NCBI GenBank assembly: GCA_002163005.1
Contig: MAAF01000082.1
Coordinates: 1-49,197 of the forward strand
Source: Colwellia psychrerythraea
GTDB lineage: Bacteria; Pseudomonadota; Gammaproteobacteria; Enterobacterales; Alteromonadaceae
Length of the DNA stretch: 49,197 nt
Direction: 5' to 3'
How positions within the stretch are numbered: position 1 is the stretch's first letter; each line of letters starts with the position of its first letter. Shown piece after piece: positions 1-8,738 of the stretch. A model generated the notes under the pieces. It was not told the origin of the DNA. It saw only the letters and a program-made list of their open reading frames with translations, and ran no database searches. The translations under genes and the position numbers were made by a program.

Positions 1-119
1 GGCTTATATACTGCGTTATTGATTTTGGTAAGGGAATAACCATTACCTACAATCAATGCCTTGCCTATAAGCCTTTAAATTCTCGCTAAGCGATCACTTT
101 CTTATACGGATTGGTATTA
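1..119. repeat. Right part of dispersed inverted-repeat element (window start)
   Basis: The first 90 bases are identical to the last 90 bases of the window (49108-49197). The stretch continues to an end at 101-119 reading TTATACGGATTGGTATTA. The reverse complement of this end matches the segment starting at 48957 (TAATACCATTCCGTATAAAG) with few mismatches. The two window ends therefore hold complementary parts of the same kind of element, about 270 bp when whole. The core carries a nested hairpin: TATAAGCCTTTAAA at 66-79 pairs with an arm whose first part lies before the window start. No coding potential is seen. Confidence 0.8.
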
Positions 120-185
120 TACCTCTAAGCACAACTAATCAGTTTGCTGACGAGAAATCACCAAGAAAGTAGAAAAGGTTAAAAA

Positions 186-905
186 ATGAAAACAGTTAGT
201 TGTCAAATACAGTCGTTATCATCGTTAACGCCTCATGTTTATAAAGTATTATTAAAACCCGATGAAAAGGTTGATTTTATTGCTGGCCAATATTTAAACT
301 TTATTATGAGTGATGAGGATAAACGTCCATTTTCAATTGCTAGTTCACCAAGTAGTGATCTAATTGAATTGCAAATAGGGGCTTTTGTTGCCGATAGTTA
401 TCCAATGCAGGTGATTGAGTGTATTAAGGCTAGCCAGGCGAGTGGCGAGGCTATAACCATTGAAATTCCTTTAGGGCATGCGCAATTACGCACTGAGAGT
501 GAACGACCACTATTATTGCTTGCTGGTGGTACTGGTTTTTCTTATATCAAATCAATGTTTGAGTATTTAGCTGAACAAAAGTCGCAGCGTCATATCATGG
601 TCTATTGGGGATTACGTGAAGAAAGTGCCGTGTATGAGCTCGAAAAAACTATTGCCACTATAGCTAAACTGCCTCACGCTAATTTTATCCCCGTCATTGA
701 AAATGTTAATGAGAGCAATGAGAATCCATGGCAAGGTCAAACGGGCTTAGTTCATCAAGCCGCCATGCACGATATTATAAGTTTTGAACCTTATGATATT
801 TATTTGGCTGGTCGGTTTGATATGGTTGGTGCTATTCGCAGTGACTTTGTTGAGCATGGCGCGTTGTTAGAGCATATGTATGCGGATGCATTTGCCTTTA
901 TTTAA
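186..905 (+). CDS. fre: NAD(P)H-flavin reductase (Fre/LuxG family)
   Basis: The 239-residue protein reduces free flavins with NAD(P)H, a soluble cytoplasmic reaction that supplies reduced flavin to other enzymes. The N-terminal half is the flavin-binding barrel with the motif RPFSIASSP near residue 47. The C-terminal half is the nucleotide-binding fold with LLAGGTGFSYIKSM near residue 112, and the protein ends in YADAFAF, typical of Fre. Length fits the family (E. coli Fre is about 233 residues). An AGAAAAGG ribosome site precedes the ATG. A strong hairpin terminator follows within 20 bases, so it appears to be a single gene or the last of a unit entering from the left. In relatives fre often follows ubiD; that region is outside the window. 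Confidence 0.93.
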   Translation: MKTVSCQIQSLSSLTPHVYKVLLKPDEKVDFIAGQYLNFIMSDEDKRPFSIASSPSSDLIELQIGAFVADSYPMQVIECIKASQASGEAITIEIPLGHAQLRTESERPLLLLAGGTGFSYIKSMFEYLAEQKSQRHIMVYWGLREESAVYELEKTIATIAKLPHANFIPVIENVNESNENPWQGQTGLVHQAAMHDIISFEPYDIYLAGRFDMVGAIRSDFVEHGALLEHMYADAFAFI

Positions 906-920
906 TTTTTAGACCTAATA

Positions 921-958
921 AAAAAGCACGCCAATGAATTGTCATTGGCGTGCTTTTT
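921..958. terminator. Bidirectional rho-independent terminator
   Basis: A perfect 17-bp stem (921-937 with 942-958) has a four-base ATTG loop, with A-runs on the left and T-runs on the right. It can end fre on the plus strand and the response-regulator gene arriving from the minus strand. Confidence 0.92.
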
Positions 959-1016
959 TATATCTAAATTATAGCGTTAGTAAAAGTAACTCTATGAAGT
1001 TAATTATGTAAATCTA

Positions 1017-1676
1017 TTAACTTTGCTTAAATCCAGCTTCAGTTAAACTTAGCTGAGCGATCGCAATAACGGCTTGCGTGCGATTGCGAACGTCTAGTTT
1101 TCTAAAAATAGCAGTAGCATGTGCTTTAATTGTTGCCTCAGATACATTTAAATCATAAGCAATTTGTTTATTTAGCATGCCTTGAGCGAACATCATTAAT
1201 ATACGATATTGCTGCTGAGTTAAACTGGCAACACGTTCAGCAATGTCGCCGTCACTATTATCTCTTTGTTTTTGTTCAAAAGAAGCCGGTAACCAAGTAT
1301 CTCCTGATAACACAGCAACAATAGCTGAATAAATGTCATCAACAGGCGTTGATTTTGGCACAAAACCAGCGGCACCATAGGACATCGCTTTGCTTATGGT
1401 GTCATGATCTTCATGAGCGGATACGATAACAACAGGAATTTGAGGGAAGTGATTACGTACATGGATTAGAGTATTAAAGCCATGAGCGCCGGGAATATTT
1501 AAATCTAGTAACAGCAAGTCACTATCATTATTGTTTGAGAGTTGTTGCTCAAGCTCTTCAATTGTTTGGGCTTCAAGCCATACGGTATAAGTTAGCTTGG
1601 CTTTTAATGTCCCTAATAAAGCTTGTCTAAATAAGGGATGATCGTCAGCTATTATTATTTTTTCTGGCTGAATCAT
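1017..1676 (-). CDS. Orphan LuxR/NarL-type response regulator
   Basis: The 219-residue protein has a receiver domain (about 1-125) followed by a LuxR-type helix-turn-helix (about 150-212). The receiver shows the acidic pair in IIADDHPLF, the likely phosphorylated Asp in LLLLDLNIPG near residue 58, and the conserved Lys in VPKSTP. The C-terminal domain has the motif LNKQIAYDLNVSEATIKAHATAIFRK split over the recognition helix. It should act as a phosphorylation-controlled transcription factor. No histidine kinase or target gene is adjacent, so its signal and regulon cannot be read from this window. A TTAGGA ribosome site lies upstream of the ATG. It converges on fre across a shared terminator. 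Confidence 0.88.
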   Translation of the reverse strand: MIQPEKIIIADDHPLFRQALLGTLKAKLTYTVWLEAQTIEELEQQLSNNNDSDLLLLDLNIPGAHGFNTLIHVRNHFPQIPVVIVSAHEDHDTISKAMSYGAAGFVPKSTPVDDIYSAIVAVLSGDTWLPASFEQKQRDNSDGDIAERVASLTQQQYRILMMFAQGMLNKQIAYDLNVSEATIKAHATAIFRKLDVRNRTQAVIAIAQLSLTEAGFKQS

Positions 1677-1870
1677 AACAAGTATCCTAAGGAGTGATTA
1701 ATCCATTCTAACGGAAAAACTTTTAATAACAAAGCTTAGTTATGAATAGTCAGTATTGTGCGCTAAAGCAATTAACCTGAAATAGTTCGTATTAATATTT
1801 GGATGGTAACAATGATAGTATGTGCAAACAGCGAAGAATTCAGGTAGAAGTAAGCTGCTAATGTCAGCAC

Positions 1871-1902
1871 TATAAACTGATAGCCTACGTTACCAGTTTA
1901 TA
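1871..1902. terminator. Possible terminator hairpin after pepD
   Basis: A perfect 9-bp inverted repeat, TATAAACTG and CAGTTTATA, has a 14-base loop about 20 bases past the pepD stop. There is no clear U-tract on the minus-strand transcript, so termination activity is uncertain. Confidence 0.4.
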
Positions 1903-1923
1903 GTTTATATTCATTTGCAGTTT

Positions 1924-3387
1924 TTATTTTTTCGGAATATTAGCCAACACAGCAACTAATAATTGCCAATATTGCGCAACGGTAGCAATTTCAATTTTTT
2001 CGTCTGGCGAATGAGGGAATTTAATCGTTGGTCCAATAGAAACCATATCCCAATGTGGATACGCTGTTTTGAATAAGCCACATTCTAAACCTGCATGAAT
2101 TACCATTACCGCAGGCACTTTATTAAATATGCTTTGGTAAGTATCTCGAACAGTCTGCATGATGGCTGAATCGGTATTAGGCTTCCAACCTGGGTAAGCG
2201 CCTGAGAAAATAACATCAGCACCGGCAAGTTCGAAAACAGATTGCACCATGCGTTGAGCTTCTAAACGACCATCGTCATGCAAGCTGCGTATTAACACCA
2301 TAGCATTAAGTTTGCTGCCACGAGTATGAATTACGCCTAGGTTTAGTGATGTTTCAACAATGCCTTCAATATCATCACTCATTCGAATGACACCATTAGG
2401 ACAAGCATTTAGTGCACGTAGAATTGAAGCTTGCGTAGCTTTTGTCCAACACTGCTCAAAGTCTTCTGGTGAAATTAATAACATATCGATATCGGTTTCG
2501 ATTGCACCTAGATTAGCGCTAATAGTGGCTAAATAATCGGCTAAAGCGACCTTTAATGCCTCGACTTTGTCTTTGGCAACAACAAAACTAGCATTAGCTT
2601 CTCGAGGGATAGCATTACGTAAACTGCCGCCATTTAGTTCGGTAAGACTGATATCAAAGTCAATGCTAGCATTTAATAAAAATCTTACTAATAACTTGTT
2701 AGCGTTCGCACGGCCTGTATGAATATCAACACCAGAATGACCACCTTTTAAGCCAGAGATAGATAAGTTAAAAGCTTGGTAATTACTCGGTACATTTTCT
2801 AGCGTTAGGGTGAAAGTGGCATTACCATCAATACCACCAGCACAGCCCATGTAAACTTCACCTTCTTGTTCTGAATCGGTGTTAATTAAAATATCACCAT
2901 CAAGCCAGCCTGCTTCTAGACCAAAAGCGCCAGTCATCCCGGCTTCTTCATCAATGGTTACCAGTACCTCTAACGGGCCATGGGGAATATCATCACTGGC
3001 TAATACCGCTAATGCTGACGCCAAACCAACGCCATTATCAGCGCCTAAAGTAGTGCCTTCTGCAGTTACCCAGTCACCTGAATCAATAATATATGGCTTA
3101 ATGGGATCGGTTATAAAATCATGGTCAGTGTCATTATTTTTCTGTGGCACCATATCCATATGTGCTTGTAAAATAATGCCTTTACGATCTTCCATACCAG
3201 CGGTTGCTGGCTTTTTAATAAACAAATTACCGACAGCATCTTCTTTAATGGCCAAACCAAGTTCTTTAGCCCAATCTTGGATCCATAATGATATTTTTTG
3301 CTCATGCTTAGACGGGTGTGGAATACTGCAAATTGTTTCAAATAATTGCCATAAGCTGGCAGGTTTTAACTGTGAGAGAGTACTCAT
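1924..3387 (-). CDS. pepD: Aminoacyl-histidine dipeptidase (peptidase D, M20 family)
   Basis: This cytoplasmic zinc exopeptidase splits dipeptides such as those with a C-terminal histidine. The metal-site motifs of the M20C group are visible: QAHMDMVPQK (His and Asp ligands), TTLGADNGVG, TIDEEAGMTGA (catalytic and metal Glu) and VIHAGLECG near the C-terminus. The central lid domain contains GLKGGHSGVDIH. I place the start at the ATG at 3387, giving 487 residues, close to E. coli PepD (485), with GAGG seven to eight bases upstream. The reading frame stays open 20 codons further, but that extension runs into repeat-like intergenic DNA and has no ribosome site. It appears monocistronic. Confidence 0.93.
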   Translation of the reverse strand: MSTLSQLKPASLWQLFETICSIPHPSKHEQKISLWIQDWAKELGLAIKEDAVGNLFIKKPATAGMEDRKGIILQAHMDMVPQKNNDTDHDFITDPIKPYIIDSGDWVTAEGTTLGADNGVGLASALAVLASDDIPHGPLEVLVTIDEEAGMTGAFGLEAGWLDGDILINTDSEQEGEVYMGCAGGIDGNATFTLTLENVPSNYQAFNLSISGLKGGHSGVDIHTGRANANKLLVRFLLNASIDFDISLTELNGGSLRNAIPREANASFVVAKDKVEALKVALADYLATISANLGAIETDIDMLLISPEDFEQCWTKATQASILRALNACPNGVIRMSDDIEGIVETSLNLGVIHTRGSKLNAMVLIRSLHDDGRLEAQRMVQSVFELAGADVIFSGAYPGWKPNTDSAIMQTVRDTYQSIFNKVPAVMVIHAGLECGLFKTAYPHWDMVSIGPTIKFPHSPDEKIEIATVAQYWQLLVAVLANIPKK

Positions 3388-3517
3388 CGTTTTCCTCAAG
3401 AAGTTGTAATTTTTCACTAAAAACAGTATATACCTGTTATCAATCAAGATGCATGTTTCAGCGTGCTTGAACTAGTTCAATTCAAGGCACTTTGTAAATG
3501 ATTGCTTCCGATTGGTA

Positions 3518-4114
3518 TTATTTGTTGGCCATTAAAAATTGCCATTGTTCATTAAAGTCGGTACTTGGCTTTTTACTGTAGCCAGAGCGAACATATTGAC
3601 TCATTTTACCTTCTGCGAACGATACTAATAGGCTAGCTAAAGCGGCTTCATTAATGGTAAAAGTTTTACCTTCACGTAGCTTTCGTTCTCTTAATACTTG
3701 CTTAAATTGAGATTCTAACTTTTCAAAAAATTGATGAACTCTTCCGCGTAAGCGTTCATTTTCACCCATTAAGGCATCGCCTGCTAATATACGGCACATA
3801 CCAGGGTTGCGTTCTGCAAACACTAATAAAACATGCAATATGTGATGGCAACGCACGAGCGCTTCTTTATGGTCTGCAAGAATTAAATTGATTCGTGAAA
3901 AAATAGATTCTTCAATAAAGTCGATTAAGCCTTCAAACATACGTGCTTTGGACGGGAAATGACGATACAGAGCCGCTTCTGAAAAGCCGACTTCAGCCGC
4001 TAGTTTTGCGGTAGTGATACGCTGCCCAGGACAGTTTTGTAACATTAACGCTAAGGATTCTAATATTTGGTGTTTACGGTTTGGTTTCTGATTTTTGTTT
4101 TGTGTGGCGACCAT
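3518..4114 (-). CDS. slmA: Nucleoid occlusion factor SlmA (TetR-type fold)
   Basis: SlmA binds specific chromosomal sites and blocks FtsZ assembly over the nucleoid. The N-terminal TetR helix-turn-helix is clear ([21 protein letters not shown]), followed by [19 protein letters not shown] and [17 protein letters not shown], both typical of SlmA rather than of general TetR repressors. The start at 4114 ([10 protein letters not shown]) gives 198 residues, the same length as E. coli SlmA. The frame is open upstream to 4171 but the extra codons run into a palindromic repeat. Its usual partner locus coaBC lies just upstream on the same strand; dut, commonly between them, is missing. Confidence 0.93.
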   Translation of the reverse strand: MVATQNKNQKPNRKHQILESLALMLQNCPGQRITTAKLAAEVGFSEAALYRHFPSKARMFEGLIDFIEESIFSRINLILADHKEALVRCHHILHVLLVFAERNPGMCRILAGDALMGENERLRGRVHQFFEKLESQFKQVLRERKLREGKTFTINEAALASLLVSFAEGKMSQYVRSGYSKKPSTDFNEQWQFLMANK

Positions 4115-4157
4115 ATAAAAATATTCTCTACTGTTATTGTTCTGTCCATCAAGCTTA

Positions 4158-4203
4158 TATACCCAAGCCACTTGAATATGTATCTTCAGGTAGTTTGGGT
4201 ATA
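4158..4203. repeat. Small palindromic repeat, TATACCC family
   Basis: Imperfect 19-bp inverted arms, TATACCCAAGCCACTTGAA and TTCAGGTAGTTTGGGTATA, enclose eight bases. The ends resemble those of the elements at 18108-18178 and 37809-38122. It fills the coaBC-slmA gap where dut would be expected and could form a hairpin in a read-through transcript. Confidence 0.75.
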
Positions 4204-4236
4204 AATCAACTTGTTCTCAAGGTAAATTTAATTACC

Positions 4237-5448
4237 TTATTGCTGAGTGTTTTTGGCTAAATAATGTTGATTGATTAATGATACTAGCTGTTTGGCAACA
4301 ATTTGCTTATTGGCTAGTGGAATTTCGATTTTATCAATCGCACTATAGAGGGTTAAAGCATTATCATCACTATTAAAACCTTGCCCTGCTTTAGCAACAT
4401 CATTAGCCGCGATTAAATCTAAATTTTTACGCATTAATTTGCCGCGGGCATAGTGTTCAACGTTTTGCGTTTCTGCCGCAAAGCCAACGATAAAAGGTTT
4501 ATTAGCTAACTTTGCAACATCAGCAACGATATCATGGTTTTTGATGAGAGAAATTTGCATATGCTCATTATCTTTTTTGATTTTTTCATCAGCAATATTG
4601 GCAACTCGATAATCTGCTACCGCTGCACAGGCTACAAAAGTAGTTGCTTGTGGAACATAAGTTAGTGCTTGTTGATGCATTTGTTCGGCACTAGTCACTT
4701 GGATCAGCTTACAGCCTATGGGAGCGGTTATATTTACGGGGCCAGAAATTAACGTCACCTGAGCGCCAGCACGTAATGCAGCATGAGCAATGGCATAACC
4801 CATCTTTCCTGAGCTATGATTAGATATATAACGAACCGGATCTATTGCTTCACGTGTTGGTCCTGCAGTAATCACCCAATGTTGACCTTGCAAGTATTTG
4901 TCGACAAAAAAATCGCTACTCAAAGTAACCAATTCATTAACATCTAACATGCGACCTAAACCAATATCACCACAAGCCTGTTCGCCAGTACCAGGACCCC
5001 AAATATGAAATCCCCACTGTTTTAATGTGTTGATGTTAACTTGTGTTGCTTTGGCATGCCACATTTGCTGGTTCATTGCCGGCGCAATTGCGATTGGTGC
5101 GCTGGTTGCTAAGCATAATGTTGATAACAAATCATTGGCCATACCCGCAGTAATACGAGCAATAATATCTGCAGTGGCAGGAGCGATAATAATTAAATCG
5201 GCCCATTTAGCCAATTCAATATGTCCCATGGCCAGTTCGGCTTGACTATCTAGTAGGCTGTCGGAAACATGGTTACCCGACACCGCTTGAAGCGTTAATG
5301 GTGTAATAAAAGCTTTTGCGCCTTCGGTCATAACCACGCGTATATCTGCGCCATGATCTTTGAGTCGACGCACTAATTCTGGTGTTTTGTAGGCAGCGAT
5401 ACCACCTGTAATACCCAGTACTATTTTTTTGTCCTGAAGAATTTGCAT
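4237..5448 (-). CDS. coaBC: Bifunctional phosphopantothenoylcysteine decarboxylase / phosphopantothenate-cysteine ligase
   Basis: CoaBC catalyses two steps of coenzyme A synthesis: ligation of cysteine to 4'-phosphopantothenate and decarboxylation to 4'-phosphopantetheine. The 403-residue protein has the flavoprotein CoaC half first ([18 protein letters not shown] at about 13-30, MNQQMW substrate motif, catalytic His in [11 protein letters not shown], and [10 protein letters not shown]), then the CoaB half beginning near [27 protein letters not shown] and [10 protein letters not shown] are typical of CoaB. It is oriented toward slmA and is divergent from radC, as in other gammaproteobacteria. 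coaD, another CoA step, lies in the same window at 10101-10580. Confidence 0.95.
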   Translation of the reverse strand: MQILQDKKIVLGITGGIAAYKTPELVRRLKDHGADIRVVMTEGAKAFITPLTLQAVSGNHVSDSLLDSQAELAMGHIELAKWADLIIIAPATADIIARITAGMANDLLSTLCLATSAPIAIAPAMNQQMWHAKATQVNINTLKQWGFHIWGPGTGEQACGDIGLGRMLDVNELVTLSSDFFVDKYLQGQHWVITAGPTREAIDPVRYISNHSSGKMGYAIAHAALRAGAQVTLISGPVNITAPIGCKLIQVTSAEQMHQQALTYVPQATTFVACAAVADYRVANIADEKIKKDNEHMQISLIKNHDIVADVAKLANKPFIVGFAAETQNVEHYARGKLMRKNLDLIAANDVAKAGQGFNSDDNALTLYSAIDKIEIPLANKQIVAKQLVSLINQHYLAKNTQQ

Positions 5449-5582
5449 AAGCTGCTAATATTAAAGTAAACAATATGGTTGATAAGATAACATTTATTGC
5501 CTTTATTTAGAAATAAGAGTTGCTAAATAGACAAGATTTCCAAGTGATAATAAATACAAAAATGTAAAGCAAGGATGCACTT

Positions 5583-6290
5583 ATGTTAAAAGAATCATCT
5601 TTAAAAAATAATTCCTTAAAAAACTGGCCTGAAATGGAAAGGCCACGAGAGAAGTTAGTAAATTTAGGTTCGTCAAGCTTAAGTGATGCAGAGTTGTTGG
5701 CCATATTTCTCCGTACAGGAGTCAGGGGCTGTAATGTGGTCGATCTCGCTCGGCAATTGTTGAGTAGCTTCGGTAGTCTTGGTGCTATATTTTCGGCAAG
5801 CCATGAAGATTTTTGCGCGAGACATGGACTCGGAACGGCAAAGTATGTGCAGTTACAAGCTTGTTTAGAAATGTCTAAACGTTATTTGGCAGAAAATATT
5901 AAAGAGACGGACTGTTCTTTAACTTCTTCACAAGCAACACGAGATTATTTACTCAGTGAGTTGCGCTTAGAAACTCGTGAAATATTTGCTGTGCTTTTCT
6001 TAGACAATCAGCATCGGGTGTTAACATTTGAGCGATTATTCTTTGGCACCCTTAACGCTGCAGCAGTGTACCCCCGAATTGTGGTAGAACAAGCCCTAAA
6101 ACATCATGCGGCAGCGGTAATTTTAACCCATAATCACCCTTCTGGTGTTGCTGAGGCAAGTCTTGCTGACCAGCAAATAACAGACAAATTAATTCAAGCG
6201 CTGTTATTGATTGAGGTACGAGTATTGGATCATATTATTGTGGCAGGTAATCAATGTTATTCCTTTGCGGAGCATGGAGAGCTTGTTTAA
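5583..6290 (+). CDS. radC: RadC-family JAB/MPN-domain protein
   Basis: The 235-residue protein has an N-terminal helix-hairpin-helix-like region (ENIKETDC precedes the core) and a C-terminal JAB domain with the metal motif [14 protein letters not shown] (His-x-His plus downstream Asp). RadC was once linked to DNA repair, but its molecular role is unclear. It is divergent from coaBC, the ordinary housekeeping position, so it is not a sign of a mobile element here. In many gammaproteobacteria it is followed directly by rpmB; in this window three extra genes intervene. Confidence 0.92.
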   Translation: MLKESSLKNNSLKNWPEMERPREKLVNLGSSSLSDAELLAIFLRTGVRGCNVVDLARQLLSSFGSLGAIFSASHEDFCARHGLGTAKYVQLQACLEMSKRYLAENIKETDCSLTSSQATRDYLLSELRLETREIFAVLFLDNQHRVLTFERLFFGTLNAAAVYPRIVVEQALKHHAAAVILTHNHPSGVAEASLADQQITDKLIQALLLIEVRVLDHIIVAGNQCYSFAEHGELV

Positions 6291-6396
6291 TCTTTTCTGA
6301 TATGTATAAAACAGGCGGATAAGTTGCTAAAAAGCTTAAAGACAATTACTGTTAATAATATTAAAAGTAATAACTATGAAAAATAAGGATTATCTG

Positions 6397-6708
6397 ATGA
6401 CAGAAAGCAGTAGTGATGAGGTGGAACGTCGCCAATCATTTCGTTTAGATATGGAAAAAGAGTTAGTAGATATTATTTGGTTAGATGAACAAGGTAAAGA
6501 ACACAATAAGAAAATAGCTTGTCTTGATTTTTCTCGTGGCGGGTTAAAGATTGATTGCGATCAGCAATTACCTTTGCAATCCCCTGTAACAATCGTGTTT
6601 AAATCGGCCAGCACTAGCAGTCAAAAACTTTATGGCAAGGTGTTGCGATGCATTAAGCAAGAAAATGGTTGGTATGAAGTTGCATTGATATTAGAGCGCA
6701 ATGACTAG
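6397..6708 (+). CDS. Small PilZ-domain protein (probable c-di-GMP binder)
   Basis: The 103-residue protein is essentially a single PilZ domain. The two ligand-contact motifs are present: ERRQSFRLD, fitting RxxxR, and LDFSRGGLKID, fitting (D/N)xSxxG. Such single-domain proteins usually act as c-di-GMP-responsive adaptors. I choose the ATG at 6397 because AAGGA lies seven bases upstream; the in-frame ATG at 6376 lacks a ribosome site. The following ParA-like gene is about 90 bases downstream on the same strand, making an operon possible. Confidence 0.8.
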   Translation: MTESSSDEVERRQSFRLDMEKELVDIIWLDEQGKEHNKKIACLDFSRGGLKIDCDQQLPLQSPVTIVFKSASTSSQKLYGKVLRCIKQENGWYEVALILERND

Positions 6709-6798
6709 TGTTATCAACAGAACTTCACTTGGTAAACCGTGGATTGTAGCTATAGCGCTGCAGCGCGTTAATTTGATAGTAGTAAAGGATAAAAGGGT

Positions 6799-7467
6799 AT
6801 GATGATTTTAGTGGGTGGTGAAAAAGGTGGCAGTGGCAAGAGTTGTTTGGCACAGAATCTAGCCGTATATTTCGCCAGAAATAAAAAAGCAATTGTCTTG
6901 ATGGTTGATTGTGATCCTCAAAGAACAACTTCTGATTGGATACAAGCAAGAAATAGTGATCCATCTCTACCCGCCATTAATTGTATTCAATTGTATGGAA
7001 AAATTCGTAATGACTTACTGAGCCTAGTGCAGCACTATGATTATGTTATTGTTGATTGTGGTGGTCAAGATAACCTAGCTTTACGCGCTGCTATGTCAGT
7101 TGCTGATCATGTAATAATTCCCTTAAGGCCCAAAAGACGAGATTTGAAAACGGTACCGCATATGGAAGATATGCTTAGTACTTGTAAAATGGTGAACCCA
7201 AAAATGATGGCCTCTTTTGTTATCACTCAGTGCCCTGCATTACCAAACCAAATGGCTAGGATACTTGAGGCCAAAGAAGTATGCAGATCCTATGGTATTA
7301 ATGTTTTAGATGCCATAACCTATAACCGGAATATTTATGATGATAGCGAAGAGCTGGGTTCGTCTGTTATTGAAATAGACCCGACAGGTAAAGCTGCCCA
7401 TGAGATGATGACTATTGCCGAAGAGTTATTGGCGATGGAACCGGATAATGCACATGAGTTTAACTGA
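6799..7467 (+). CDS. ParA/MipZ-type P-loop ATPase
   Basis: The 222-residue protein has a deviant Walker A motif, GGEKGGSGKS, at residues 6-15 with the signature second Lys, followed by MVDCDPQRTTSDW and the Walker B-like YVIVDCGGQD near residue 80. The family moves or positions DNA or protein cargo through ATP-dependent dimerization on the nucleoid. The starting residues and motif spacing resemble plasmid and integrative-element ParA proteins more than the chromosomal Soj next to parB. No parB gene or obvious parS array is adjacent. The coding end overlaps the next gene by 14 bases, so the two are translationally linked. An AAGGAT site lies upstream. Confidence 0.85.
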   Translation: MMILVGGEKGGSGKSCLAQNLAVYFARNKKAIVLMVDCDPQRTTSDWIQARNSDPSLPAINCIQLYGKIRNDLLSLVQHYDYVIVDCGGQDNLALRAAMSVADHVIIPLRPKRRDLKTVPHMEDMLSTCKMVNPKMMASFVITQCPALPNQMARILEAKEVCRSYGINVLDAITYNRNIYDDSEELGSSVIEIDPTGKAAHEMMTIAEELLAMEPDNAHEFN

Positions 7468-7891
7468 TTTAAAGAAAGGCAAGGATAGCAAAGCAAAAAA
7501 GAAAAACTTCACCATTGATGAGTTTATTTCTGATGCTGAAAATTACGCAAAAGGTGCGCCTGAAATTGTTAGCGAGTTAGCAAAAAATGGAAACGTGAGT
7601 CATAAACTTAATCTCAAACAAGCGATTAGTGAAGCTAAGCGTTATGTTGAAATGACTGCAATAGAGCATCAGCAAGCAGTAGAAGTGAAAGCAGGTGTTA
7701 GCGCTAGAGTTGCTAAACCCTTTAGGCGGGCAACCTTTACGTTAAGTGAAGAGGCGATAGAGCAGTTGCAAAGTTTATCTGAAGGTTCAGACTTAGCTAA
7801 ATCACATATATTGCGTATTCTCATTGATGAATTGTGCAATAAAGAACAAAATGAGCAATTGAAAAAATTACTGCAATCAGGAATAGGTTAA
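7454..7891 (+). CDS. Small basic partner protein of the ParA-like ATPase
   Basis: I do not recognise a named family. The 145-residue protein starts with a lysine-rich stretch (LKKGKDSKAKKKN), has a middle part rich in Ala, Glu and Lys predicted to be helical, and ends with a segment (ATFTLSEEAIEQLQSL then SHILRILIDELC) that looks like a ribbon-helix-helix: a short beta strand followed by two helices. That arrangement suits a DNA-binding or adaptor partner of ParA. The ATG at 7454 lies inside the end of the ParA gene; the frame is open further upstream, but there it merely overlaps ParA. A hairpin terminator follows at 7943. Confidence 0.72.
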   Translation: MSLTDLKKGKDSKAKKKNFTIDEFISDAENYAKGAPEIVSELAKNGNVSHKLNLKQAISEAKRYVEMTAIEHQQAVEVKAGVSARVAKPFRRATFTLSEEAIEQLQSLSEGSDLAKSHILRILIDELCNKEQNEQLKKLLQSGIG

Positions 7892-7942
7892 GTGTATAAA
7901 TATTGTTGGCTTTTTAAACTTGAAAGAAACGAAATTTAGTCG

Positions 7943-7970
7943 AAAACTCACAATTCAAGTGAGTTTTATC
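7943..7970 (+). terminator. Terminator after the ParA cassette
   Basis: A perfect 9-bp stem, AAAACTCAC (7943-7951) with GTGAGTTTT (7959-7967), has a seven-base loop and a modest T-rich tail. It separates the PilZ-ParA-partner genes from the ribosomal-protein operon. Confidence 0.75.
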
Positions 7971-8064
7971 TTTGTATCCTTCACTTAACTACATGAAAAT
8001 TTTTAATAAATGCTGTTTTTTTAGTATTTTACTATTAAGACTAGTATTCGTAATCCAGTTTCTC

Positions 8065-8070
8065 TATAAT
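8065..8070 (+). promoter_or_regulatory. Likely -10 element of the rpmB-rpmG promoter
   Basis: A perfect TATAAT stands 82 bases before the rpmB start in an AT-rich stretch. The matching -35 is poor, so the start site is a prediction from the -10 alone. Confidence 0.5.
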
Positions 8071-8089
8071 ATGCCACCTTTTTCAGGAT

Positions 8090-8109
8090 CCCGAGACGAC
8101 GGTCTTGGG
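8090..8109 (+). promoter_or_regulatory. Leader hairpin upstream of rpmB
   Basis: CCCGAGAC (8090-8097) pairs with GTCTTGGG (8102-8109), one G-U pair included, over a GACG loop. It is GC-rich in an AT-rich leader and lies within the predicted 5' untranslated region. It lacks a U-tract, so a role in translational control of the ribosomal proteins is possible but unproven. Confidence 0.4.
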
Positions 8110-8151
8110 GAACAAAATAGCTCGAGCTGAAATTAATATTGGAGTACTCAC

Positions 8152-8388
8152 ATGTCTAAAATTTGCCAAGTAACAGGCAAAGTGCCAATGGTTGGAAACA
8201 ACCGTTCTCACGCAAGAAACGCGACTCGTCGTCGTTTTTTACCTAACCTTCAATCTCACCGTTTTTGGGTTGAGAGTGAAAATCGTTTCGTTAAATTACG
8301 TTTAACTCCGAAAGGAATGCGTATTATCGATAAAAAAGGTATTGATGTAGTATTAACTGACATCCGTGCCCGTGGCGAAAAAGTTTAA
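8152..8388 (+). CDS. rpmB: Large ribosomal subunit protein bL28
   Basis: The 78-residue basic protein starts [17 protein letters not shown] and has the usual [16 protein letters not shown] segment and the RARGEKV-type end of L28. Length matches E. coli L28 (78). A GGAG ribosome site lies upstream and rpmG follows 24 bases later, the standard operon. Confidence 0.97.
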   Translation: MSKICQVTGKVPMVGNNRSHARNATRRRFLPNLQSHRFWVESENRFVKLRLTPKGMRIIDKKGIDVVLTDIRARGEKV

Positions 8389-8412
8389 TAACTTTATTTT
8401 AAGGAAATTATT

Positions 8413-8568
8413 ATGCGCGATAAAATTCGTTTAGTTTCTAGTGCTGGTACTGGTCATTTTTATACTACAGATAAGAATAAAAAGACTATGCCTGAAAAAA
8501 TGGAAATCAAAAAGTTTGATCCAACCATTCGTAAGCACGTAATCTATAAAGAAGCTAAAATTAAGTAA
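8413..8568 (+). CDS. rpmG: Large ribosomal subunit protein bL33
   Basis: A short gene of 51 residues reads [18 protein letters not shown] then [21 protein letters not shown]. This is L33; the zinc-binding cysteines of the C+ form are absent, so it is the zinc-free type usual in gammaproteobacteria. AAGGAAAT precedes the ATG, and a clean terminator follows at 8587. Confidence 0.96.
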   Translation: MRDKIRLVSSAGTGHFYTTDKNKKTMPEKMEIKKFDPTIRKHVIYKEAKIK

Positions 8569-8586
8569 TTAATTTTGTTTCTATAA

Positions 8587-8611
8587 AAAACCCGGTTTTA
8601 CCGGGTTTTTT
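8587..8611 (+). terminator. Rho-independent terminator of rpmB-rpmG
   Basis: The stem AACCCGGT (8589-8596) with ACCGGGTT (8600-8607) has a three-base loop and runs straight into a T-tract. Confidence 0.93.
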
Positions 8612-8738
8612 TATGCCTAAAAAAAGGTATATACCTGGGTGTCATGGCTGTTATTCGCGCTATTCAATGAAGACTTCAGTATGATATCTTATACCAAACG
8701 GATTAATTTTATTAACTCGATTTATTGGAATAATTTAT

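Noticed and set aside
2879..3409. Long open frame opposite pepD
   Set aside because: It is the antisense shadow of a well-supported enzyme gene.
3428..3520. Possible worn repeat between slmA and pepD
   Set aside because: Fragments such as CAAGATGCATGTTTCAG and CCGATTGGTATTA recall the repeat ends, but there is no consistent pair of inverted ends, so it is not listed.
5583..6290. RadC as a marker of a mobile island
   Set aside because: Its place next to coaBC and before rpmB is the normal housekeeping locus; no integrase or attachment site is seen.
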